Source of the DNA: Tanticharoenia sakaeratensis NBRC 103193 | Lineage (GTDB): Bacteria > Pseudomonadota > Alphaproteobacteria > Acetobacterales > Acetobacteraceae | DNA: 41,701 bases | Direction: 5' to 3' | NCBI RefSeq assembly: GCF_000963885.1 | Contig: NZ_BALE01000046.1 | Span: forward strand, 1-41,701 | Shown here: in pieces, positions 35,891-41,701 of the stretch | How the letters are laid out: each line of letters starts with the position of its first letter | How positions within the stretch are numbered: the first letter of the stretch is position 1 | Made by a program: the position numbers and the translations under genes | The notes under the pieces: model-generated | The model's database searches: none | What the model saw: only the letters and a program-made list of their open reading frames with translations | Told to the model about the DNA's origin: nothing

Positions 35891-35965
35891 TGGCATTGTG
35901 CCAAAGGCATCTGGCACATGACCGACGCGCGGCCTGGAGCAATCCGGGGCGCGCGTTTTTGTTTT
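35891..35965 (+). ncRNA. Candidate small RNA or attenuator leader
   Basis: TGCCA (35899-35903) can pair either with TGGCA upstream (35891-35895, loop TTG) or, in a longer stem, TGTGCCA 35897-35903 with TGGCACA 35912-35918. The two hairpins exclude each other. They are followed by an intrinsic terminator, ACGCGCG 35925-35931 with CGCGCGT 35950-35956, then TTTTTGTTTT. No plus-strand gene ends nearby upstream, so the terminator must serve either a short RNA or conditional read-through into the gene at 36011. No known riboswitch class recognised. Confidence 0.45.
35925..35965 (+). terminator. Intrinsic terminator with U run
   Basis: Seven-bp GC stem ACGCGCG/CGCGCGT (35925-35931 with 35950-35956), possibly extended by GCC/GGG inside, directly followed by TTTTTGTTTT. 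It points along the plus strand, about 50 bp before the gene at 36011. Confidence 0.7.
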
Positions 35966-36010
35966 CAGGCCGATTTTCATTTCAGATTGCTCGAACGAGA
36001 CAGAATTTCC

Positions 36011-36286
36011 ATGACATTCGCCGACATCCTGGCTGCAATTCCGCAGGCCTACACGCTGTATGCAGCTCTCCTGATCCTGTCCTGCAAGATCGTCACGATC
36101 TTCATCCGGCCACCGGCCGCGACCTCGCACTGGGCCCCCCTGTTCACGCTGGTCACGACGATCGGCCTCAACGTGGGCTGGGCCACCAACCGGCTTCAGG
36201 TCGGTCGCACCGGCATCATGGTGCCGCGCGGCCAGGTTCCTGCCGCCAAGGCGGCCATTGCCGCGGGCGTCTCCACCACACCCTGA
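36011..36286 (+). CDS. Holin-like small membrane protein
   Basis: A 91-residue protein with two hydrophobic segments (about 14-32, YTLYAALLILSCKIVTIFI, and 42-58, APLFTLVTTIGLNVGWA) separated by a short polar turn, and a basic, alanine-rich tail. Size and topology resemble class II holins or other phage-type small membrane proteins, but no family motif was recognised. A GAGACAG sits about 8 bases upstream. It is followed after 72 bp by a papain-like protein on the same strand. Confidence 0.65.
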   Translation: MTFADILAAIPQAYTLYAALLILSCKIVTIFIRPPAATSHWAPLFTLVTTIGLNVGWATNRLQVGRTGIMVPRGQVPAAKAAIAAGVSTTP

Positions 36287-36358
36287 GGCGCAGGTCGCAC
36301 GCGCTCGCGATGCGATTTCCATTTCCGACGATTTTCAGGTCACTGAAGGACATATCCC

Positions 36359-37114
36359 ATGCCTCAGACCATTCGTGCGCTCGGCAAGAAGCCGGCGCGA
36401 CACGATCCGCAGACCTACCGTCTCGGCGCCGCCCTTCGCGCGCATCTCATCACGCCGCCACCAAGCGCCGACTGGGCGCCGGGCGTGACATGGCCTGTCT
36501 GGTGCAATGACACGATCGGCTGCTGCACGCAGGTTTCGGTGGCCAGTGCCATCCGGACCTGGACCGGTGTCGCGCAGGCGCCCGTCCTGCTGTCCGACGC
36601 CCAGGTCATTGCGAATTATTCGGCCGAAAGCGGCTACGTCCCCGGGCAGGCTGCCACCGATCAGGGCGGTGTCGAGATCGATGTGCTCAACCGCTGGGTC
36701 AAGGACGGCTATGCCCGGCCGGGCCAGCCGGGCCGCGATTACCTCACGGCTTACGGCACCGTCGATCCTCATGACCGCAGCGGCATCATGCGCGCGATCG
36801 CCAGTCTGGGCGGCGTGTATATCGGAGTGCAGATCCCGAACTACATCATGCAGTCCGGTGGCGACTGGGTGATCAACGAGAGCGGCGATCAGACCATCGC
36901 CGGCGGCCATGCGCTCTGGCTGCACGGCTATGACGCGGACTGGCTTCATTTCAACACCTGGGGCGAGCGCCGCCGGATGTCATGGGACTGGTTCGAAGTG
37001 TTCTGCGACGAGGCCTATGGCCTCGTCTCGCGCCAGAACTGGCTCGGCACCACGGGATTTTCCCCCGATCATGAAGACTGCGATGCCCTGATCGCCGAGA
37101 TGCGCGCGGCCTGA
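36359..37114 (+). CDS. Papain-like (C1-type) cysteine-peptidase-fold protein
   Basis: A 251-residue protein whose motif order fits papain: a Cys pair in NDTIGCCTQVSVASAIRTW (Cys55/56 at the start of a helix), His184 in GGHALWLHGYD, and Asn199 with Trp201 in LHFNTWGERRRMSWDWF, the counterpart of papain's NSWG. There is no signal peptide, propeptide or membrane segment, so it would be cytoplasmic unless released by lysis or another export route. AAGGA about 9 bases upstream supports the start. Together with the holin-like gene it may be a phage-derived or effector-type unit; this is inference, and no substrate is known. Confidence 0.65.
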   Translation: MPQTIRALGKKPARHDPQTYRLGAALRAHLITPPPSADWAPGVTWPVWCNDTIGCCTQVSVASAIRTWTGVAQAPVLLSDAQVIANYSAESGYVPGQAATDQGGVEIDVLNRWVKDGYARPGQPGRDYLTAYGTVDPHDRSGIMRAIASLGGVYIGVQIPNYIMQSGGDWVINESGDQTIAGGHALWLHGYDADWLHFNTWGERRRMSWDWFEVFCDEAYGLVSRQNWLGTTGFSPDHEDCDALIAEMRAA

Positions 37115-37233
37115 CAGGCCAGCACGGCGCGGCGGCAGACCTGAATTTCGGCGGGCCTGCTGCCCCACGGGCGGGCCCGTCGGACCGTTCCCGAAGGAGA
37201 GAACCGCAAGCACGACCGATGCGGCAGACATAA

Positions 37234-37259
37234 AAAAAGCCTCCCGAAGGAGGCTTTTT
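37234..37259. terminator. Bidirectional intrinsic terminator
   Basis: Eleven-bp stem AAAAAGCCTCC (37234-37244) with GGAGGCTTTTT (37249-37259), loop CGAA. The U runs on both strands end the cold-shock gene (minus) and the papain-like gene (plus). Confidence 0.92.
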
Positions 37260-37276
37260 CTACAGCTTGCGCTGGC

Positions 37277-37483
37277 TCACTCGGCCTTGAGATTGGCCGC
37301 CGACATCTTGCCGTTCTGGCCTCTCTGCAGCTCGTAGGAGATGGCCTGGCCTTCGTTGAGGCCGCTCATCCCTGCACGCTCAACGCTCGAGATATGCACG
37401 AACACGTCGTTCGAGTTGTCATCCGGCTGAATGAAGCCGAAGCCCTTCTGCGCGTTGAACCACTTAACTTTGCCTGTAGCCAT
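37277..37483 (-). CDS. Cold-shock protein, CspA family
   Basis: A 68-residue single cold-shock domain that binds single-stranded RNA/DNA. RNP1 KGFGFI and RNP2 VFVHIS are both intact, with the family start MATGKVKWFNAQ. GGAG 8 bases before ATG 37483 fixes the start. A long leader of about 175 bases and a near-consensus promoter upstream suggest temperature- or growth-dependent control at the mRNA level, as in other csp genes. Confidence 0.96.
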   Translation of the reverse strand: MATGKVKWFNAQKGFGFIQPDDNSNDVFVHISSVERAGMSGLNEGQAISYELQRGQNGKMSAANLKAE

Positions 37484-37667
37484 GACAGGTCTCCTTAACA
37501 CACGGGCCTGCGCGATATTACGCAGGAAAAAAACTTCTCTTCGGAGACATCAGGATTCAGCTTGCGAAGGGTACCAAAACATCTGTCCGGGGGAAAAGCG
37601 CGCCCGTGTGGATGTGTCTATACCCCTGCTGCCCAAGACGCACGCTAAATCGTGCGGATAACCCTGA

Positions 37668-37697
37668 ATAATACGCAATCACATTTGCAGTCGACAA
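37668..37697 (-). promoter_or_regulatory. Predicted promoter of the cold-shock gene
   Basis: On the minus strand, TTGTCG (37692-37697), an 18-bp spacer and TATTAT (37668-37673, five of six consensus bases). The implied start near 37660 gives a leader of about 175 bases before ATG 37483, similar in length to that of cspA mRNAs. The remaining upstream DNA to the tRNA gene holds no gene I can support. Confidence 0.6.
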
Positions 37698-37915
37698 GGC
37701 TCATGGCGCAAACATTGGCGTTTAACCGCCATTTTCAGGGCAGGATGCCGCCACGAAACATGCTCTGAGACAAGCCGCTTTCAGACACGCCCGGTTCCGG
37801 CTCATGATTTCGAAAATCGGATTGTGGGATCATCATGCACGCTGACCCGGCTGGGACAGTCCTGGCGCTCCGCCAGATCCCATGAGGAAACCAGTCTGGT
37901 CTCCCATGTCGCCGC

Positions 37916-37992
37916 TGGTCGGAGTGAGAGGATTCGAACCTCCGGCCCCTGCGTCCCGAACACAGTGCTCTACCAGGCTGAGCTACACTCCG
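37916..37992 (-). tRNA. tRNA-Pro (anticodon CGG)
   Basis: Complete cloverleaf: acceptor CGGAGTG/CACTCCG, D arm GCTC/GAGC with AGCCTGGTA loop, anticodon arm CTGTG-TTCGGGA-CGCAG, variable GGGCC, T arm GGAGG-TTCGAAT-CCTCT, discriminator A and an encoded CCA. Reads CCG codons. Confidence 0.95.
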
Positions 37993-38101
37993 GGCGACGC
38001 AGCGGGTCATAGCGAAGCGTCGGAACACGCGCAAGATGCCAGCGGGACCTTTTCGCGCGTTTTTCAGCGATCGGCGTTCGATACCGACGCACGAACTGCC
38101 G

Positions 38102-38683
38102 TTACAGCCTCTCGACTTCGCCGGGTGTCGCAGGCGTGGCACCTTCCGACAGCCGGGACAGGGCCGCTGCGACATCGGGCACGACTTCGAACAGGTCGCG
38201 TGCCGTCGGGCTGGCGAAACCCTGTGCGATAGCCGCATCGACCGCCGCCACGACGAAGCGCGACCAACCTGCGATATCGACGATCAGGATCGGCTTGTCA
38301 TGCAGTCCGAGCTGACGCCACGTCATGATTTCCATGAGCTCGTCGAACGTGCCGAGGCCGCCCGGCAGGATCAGGAACACGTCCGCGCGCGCGAACATGC
38401 GCGTCTTGCGTTCATGCATGGTCTCGGTCACCTCGAGATCCATGACGCCGTGATGCATGACTTCCCGATCCCGCAGGAACGTGGGGATCACGCCATAGAC
38501 CGCGCCGTTCCGCGAGATCGCTCCGTCGGCGACACTTCCCATGAGCCCCACGTTGCCGCCGCCATAGACCAGCGTAATCCCGGCTTGCGCGAGTCCCATG
38601 CCGAGCTCGCGTGCCGCCTGCATGAACGCGGGGTCCACTCCGGGGCGCGACCCACAAAACACGGCAGCAGCGGCAATCCTCAT
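38102..38683 (-). CDS. LOG family protein (TIGR00730 type)
   Basis: A 193-residue Rossmann-fold protein with both family motifs: YGGGNVGLMG, and PGGLGTFDELMEIMTWRQLG containing the PGGxGTxxE catalytic core. LOG enzymes release the base from nucleoside 5'-monophosphates; plant relatives activate cytokinins, while in bacteria the role is often nucleotide turnover. ATG 38683 is chosen over an upstream in-frame ATG (38710) because of AGGGA about 7 bases before it. The transporter gene upstream ends 34 bp away on the same strand, suggesting an operon. Confidence 0.92.
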   Translation of the reverse strand: MRIAAAAVFCGSRPGVDPAFMQAARELGMGLAQAGITLVYGGGNVGLMGSVADGAISRNGAVYGVIPTFLRDREVMHHGVMDLEVTETMHERKTRMFARADVFLILPGGLGTFDELMEIMTWRQLGLHDKPILIVDIAGWSRFVVAAVDAAIAQGFASPTARDLFEVVPDVAAALSRLSEGATPATPGEVERL

Positions 38684-38717
38684 CTCGTTTCCCTTTCGAC
38701 GCGCAATCAACCTGCGA

Positions 38718-39920
38718 TCAGCGTCGCCTTGCTGCGGGTCTGCCCAGAGCCTGCGACACGATCGCGCCGCCTACACTGCAGGCCCCGGCCAGGAGAAACA
38801 ACGGGGGATATCCGCCATATTCGGCGACCAGGCCAAGTGCCGGCCCGGAAAAGCCGATCGCGAGATCGAGGAAGACCGAAAACGCTCCCAGCGCGGCACC
38901 CCGGTTCTCCGGCCCGGCGCGATCCACCGCCAGCACACCCAGGGCCGGAAAGACCAGCGAGAAGCCGGCACCCGTGATCGCGGCTCCCATGGCGGCAGCC
39001 GTCGAACTCCCGCTCCGCCACAGCATCATCAACCCGACAGCCTCGACGACGAGGGACACGACAGCCACCCGCGTGCCGCCGAACCGCCCGATCTGACGCG
39101 ACAGCACGAAGCGCACCAGGACAAACACCGCACCGAATGCAGCCAGCGCATCCGCCGCCCCGCCCCAGCGCATCGCCGCGTAATACAGGGCGAGATAGGA
39201 CGAGATCGCACCGAACCCGATCGATCCCAGCGCCAGGGCCGCCCCATGCGGGAAGACGCGCTTGAACACGTCCGTGAACTTCATCAGCGGCCGCTTGGAC
39301 ACCGTCGGCTGCACGTTGTCGTAGGCCCAGATGACCGACAGGCCGAATGCCGGCAGCAGCAGCGACAGCAGACCGACCGTCGTCACCCCGCCGAAGGGAT
39401 GCGACAGATGCGAGAGCAGTTCGCCGACCGGCGCGCCGAGTGCTATTCCGCCGTACGAACAGACGCCGTTCCACGAGATCGCCTGCGCGGTGTTGGCCGA
39501 ACCCACCCGCCGGATATTCCAGTAGATGACAGCGGTAGCCGTCCAGCTCTCGGCCCAGCCGAGGATGACGCGGCTGCCTGCCAGCAGGGCCAGCGACAAC
39601 ACCGGCCATGCCGCGAGGAACCCCGCCAGCATCAGCAGAGTGCCGGAAACCACACCCAATGCGAGCCCAGCCACGACCACGGGTTTGGGCCCGATCCGGT
39701 CGGTTCGTTGCCCCGCGGACGGACGGAAGGCGAATGTCGCGAAATACTGAAGCGAGATCGCAAGGCCTGCGACCGTTGCAGAATAGAGCAACGTGCGGTG
39801 GACGAAGACCGGAATGACGGCCATCGGCAAACCGATGTCGATATAGATAAGGAGATTGAACAGAACGACGAGCAGGATGCGCCTTGTCGGCGAATCCACC
39901 GGCGTTCCTTCGGCTTGCAT
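38718..39920 (-). CDS. MFS transporter
   Basis: A 400-residue protein with about 12 membrane segments: RILLVVLFNLLIYIDIGLPM first, motif-A-like region GQRTDRIGPKP after segment 2, and a central cytoplasmic loop near NVQPTVSKRPLMKFTDVFKR. It resembles the YhhS/arabinose-efflux type; substrate unknown. GAGGG 8 bases before ATG 39920 supports this start over two upstream in-frame ATGs. It is followed by the LOG gene. Confidence 0.9.
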   Translation of the reverse strand: MQAEGTPVDSPTRRILLVVLFNLLIYIDIGLPMAVIPVFVHRTLLYSATVAGLAISLQYFATFAFRPSAGQRTDRIGPKPVVVAGLALGVVSGTLLMLAGFLAAWPVLSLALLAGSRVILGWAESWTATAVIYWNIRRVGSANTAQAISWNGVCSYGGIALGAPVGELLSHLSHPFGGVTTVGLLSLLLPAFGLSVIWAYDNVQPTVSKRPLMKFTDVFKRVFPHGAALALGSIGFGAISSYLALYYAAMRWGGAADALAAFGAVFVLVRFVLSRQIGRFGGTRVAVVSLVVEAVGLMMLWRSGSSTAAAMGAAITGAGFSLVFPALGVLAVDRAGPENRGAALGAFSVFLDLAIGFSGPALGLVAEYGGYPPLFLLAGACSVGGAIVSQALGRPAARRR

Positions 39921-40117
39921 TGCGATGCCCTCTTTCACGACTTTCCCGACCATAGAACGATACGTGTCCGTCGTCACGCAGACGAGCGGTCACGCTTTTG
40001 TCGGGCTTGCGACAGGATGCTCATCCGGCGGGAAAGTCCGGACGAGCGATCGTTGCACACGGCCGTCCGGGGTGTCGATCGGCGGCCGGGTGTCAGGGTT
40101 TCAGAGTGTTGAGGTTT

Positions 40118-40579
40118 TCAGAGCAGGTTCTGGGCCCGGCTCAGGATCGACTTGCAGACGCGCTGCTTGAGCGGCTGCGCGAGGTTCGACAGCGAGAACG
40201 TATTGCCCGACCCGGTCTCGAGCAGCCCCTGCGAGCCGTTCTGGTAGCCACTGCTGGATGCGACATTGCCCTTGCTGGTCAGCTGGCTGAGTGCAGTGCT
40301 GCCGGCACTGCTGGAAACCGCGTTGTTGCTCACGCAGTAGCTCAGGACGCCCGCGACATTGCCCGAACTCGCACTGCTGACGCTCGGCAGGCCCATGTTG
40401 CCCATGGCTCCGCTCAGCATGCCGCCTGCCCCGTTGCCGCCGAGCAGGCCACCGGCCGTCCCTTGTGACGTTCCCTGGGTCTGGCCGCCCATGCCGGGGA
40501 TCTGTGCGAATGCGCCTGATGACATCGCGCCAAGAGACAGGGATACGGCGCAGGCGGCGGCAAAAACAGAACGATTCAT
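40118..40579 (-). CDS. DUF2501 family exported protein
   Basis: A 153-residue protein with a signal peptide (MNRSVFAAACAVSLSLGAM, cleavage after AFA), a Gly/Ser-rich central part (GGLLGGNGAGGMLSGAMGNM), and a C-terminal domain with two cysteines: GVLSYCVSNNAV and QPLKQRVCKSILSRAQNLL, able to form one disulfide. This matches DUF2501, small periplasmic proteins of unknown function. Start ATG 40579, GGGAG upstream with loose spacing. Confidence 0.8.
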   Translation of the reverse strand: MNRSVFAAACAVSLSLGAMSSGAFAQIPGMGGQTQGTSQGTAGGLLGGNGAGGMLSGAMGNMGLPSVSSASSGNVAGVLSYCVSNNAVSSSAGSTALSQLTSKGNVASSSGYQNGSQGLLETGSGNTFSLSNLAQPLKQRVCKSILSRAQNLL

Positions 40580-40692
40580 GATGGATAAGACTCCCGTTTC
40601 GTAAACATGGACCATCGATCCAACGCAAAAGACGCCGAAAGTCTCAAAAAAAGCTCAGGAAAGTCCCGCCTCGGGCTCCCGGCACGGGCCGC

Positions 40693-41701
40693 TCACAGGT
40701 CGAGCGCAAGCGCCAGTTGCCCGGATGTCACCGGTGCCTGCTCGCCTGCCGGCACCAATGCCGACAGGGTGATGCCCAGCAGGCGCACCCCGCGATCGCT
40801 GGGAAAGAGCGGTTCGGCCAGTCCGCAGGCGCGGGCATGAAGCTCCTCCGCGGACGCGGGCGGCGCCTGATCCGATCGGGCCCGGGTGATCTGCCGGAAA
40901 TCGTCGTATTTGACCTTCAGCGTGACGGTGCGGCCCGCGATGCTGCGCTCGGCACTTTGTGCCCAAACCCGGGTGGCAATCGCCAGCAGGGCGTCAGACG
41001 CTCCGACGAAATCCTTCAGATCCGTGGAAAATGTGCGCTCGCTGCCCAGAGATTTGCGCAGCCGGTCGGGACTGACCGGACGCTCGTCGATGCCGCGTGC
41101 AATCCCGTAGTAGAATGGCGCGATGCGGCCGAAATGCGCCTGCAGTTCGTCAAGGCTGCGCGCACGGAGATCGGCGCCCGTGTGAATGCCGAGCGCATGC
41201 ATCTTCGCGGCCGTCGCAGGACCGATGCCGTGAAATTTCCCGACGGCCAGCCCAGCCGCGAAGGCCGGTCCCATGCGCGGCGTGATCACGAACAGGCCGT
41301 CAGGCTTGCGATGATCGGATGCGAGCTTCGCCAGGAACCGGTTGTAGGAGACGCCGGCCGATGCCGTCAGGCCCGTCTCGGCCAGAATGTCGCGCCGGAT
41401 GGCCTGTGCGACCTCGGTCGCGCTGCCGAAACCTTTCAGATGATCCGTCACGTCCAGATACGCCTCGTCGAGCGACAGCGGCTGGATCAGTGGCGTGTAG
41501 CGCGCGAAGATCGCATGGACCTGCTGTGACACCGCGCGATAGGCGTCGAAACGCGGACGCACGAACACCAGATCCGGGCAACGCCTGCGGGCCGTCACGG
41601 ATGCCATCGCCGAGCGGACGCCGAACCTGCGCGCCTCGTAGCTCGCCGCCGCGACCACGCCCCGCGCCTCGCCGCTGCCGACTGCCAGCGGCCGGCCGCG
41701 C
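40693..41701 (-). CDS. dinB: DNA polymerase IV (partial, N-terminus beyond window)
   Basis: The frame is open to the right edge and enters as RGRPLAVGSGEARGVVAAA, then SYEARRFGVRSAM, the usual DinB region near residue 40, so about 30-40 N-terminal residues are missing. The catalytic palm SLDEAYLDVTDHL (Y-family Asp-Glu) and the helix-hairpin-helix VGKFHGIGPATAAKMHALGI are intact; a little-finger domain follows (SLGSERTFSTDLKD, and the end VTSGQLALALDL). It performs translesion synthesis and lacks proofreading. A beta-clamp motif at the extreme C-terminus (QLALAL) is plausible. Confidence 0.95.
   Translation of the reverse strand, partial: RGRPLAVGSGEARGVVAAASYEARRFGVRSAMASVTARRRCPDLVFVRPRFDAYRAVSQQVHAIFARYTPLIQPLSLDEAYLDVTDHLKGFGSATEVAQAIRRDILAETGLTASAGVSYNRFLAKLASDHRKPDGLFVITPRMGPAFAAGLAVGKFHGIGPATAAKMHALGIHTGADLRARSLDELQAHFGRIAPFYYGIARGIDERPVSPDRLRKSLGSERTFSTDLKDFVGASDALLAIATRVWAQSAERSIAGRTVTLKVKYDDFRQITRARSDQAPPASAEELHARACGLAEPLFPSDRGVRLLGITLSALVPAGEQAPVTSGQLALALDL

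Noticed and set aside
38598-40112. 504-codon plus-strand frame opposite the LOG and MFS genes
   Set aside because: Shadow frame with low-complexity Arg/His/Gln-rich translation.

Overview
The window looks like chromosome of a high-GC alphaproteobacterium, most likely an acetic acid bacterium (Acetobacteraceae). This is judged from protein character (AdhA-type zinc alcohol dehydrogenase, exported mutarotase, MlaA/MlaC, TonB receptor plus P1-type nuclease, EttA) and from uniformly GC-rich codon use. No marker gene allows a species call. Nearly all of it is ordinary chromosome, but two stretches are visibly AT-richer and look acquired: the left edge (1 to about 2330) and the FkbH-like gene with its leader (about 8290-10455).

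Left edge (1-2598): a 677-residue reverse transcriptase of the Unknown Group / defence class, best matched to Drt3b of the two-RT antiphage system DRT3. It is preceded by the last 13 codons of another gene (possibly drt3a, lying outside the window). It is followed by a non-coding, hairpin-rich stretch containing a pure CACACACACA tract. That tract is the kind of dinucleotide template expected in a DRT3 non-coding RNA, so this is the most interesting locus in the window.

2599-8215: a small hypothetical gene; the queuosine set queA-tgt-queG, with a ribbon-helix-helix gene overlapping queG; an uncertain small gene; an exported DsrE-like protein; and an orphan type II secretion GspC/GspN-like protein.

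8216-17263: the AT-rich FkbH-like HAD/acyltransferase gene; a secreted PNGase A-like amidase; a glyoxalase-related protein; a zinc alcohol dehydrogenase; an ABM-like small protein; a royal-jelly/SMP-30-like exported beta-propeller; and a DjlA-like TerB-DnaJ protein. Then follows a gene-poor gap of about 530 bp.

17800-29784: AsmA-family protein, MFS transporter, exported aldose 1-epimerase, the mlaA-mlaC pair (outer-membrane lipid asymmetry), GNAT acetyltransferase, ettA with tRNA-Ile2(CAT) just upstream, a FUSC-family efflux protein and inorganic pyrophosphatase.

29840-41701: a TonB receptor/P1-nuclease pair, a host-attachment-like protein, a 44-residue membrane protein ahead of ferrochelatase (hemH), and a small exported protein with a duplicated motif. 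Next come a possible RNA switch with a strong terminator ahead of a holin-like protein and a papain-like protein, then a cold-shock gene with its promoter, long leader and terminator. The end holds tRNA-Pro(CGG), a LOG-family protein, an MFS transporter, a DUF2501 protein and dinB (cut by the right edge). No CRISPR array, rRNA, intact insertion sequence or integrase was seen.
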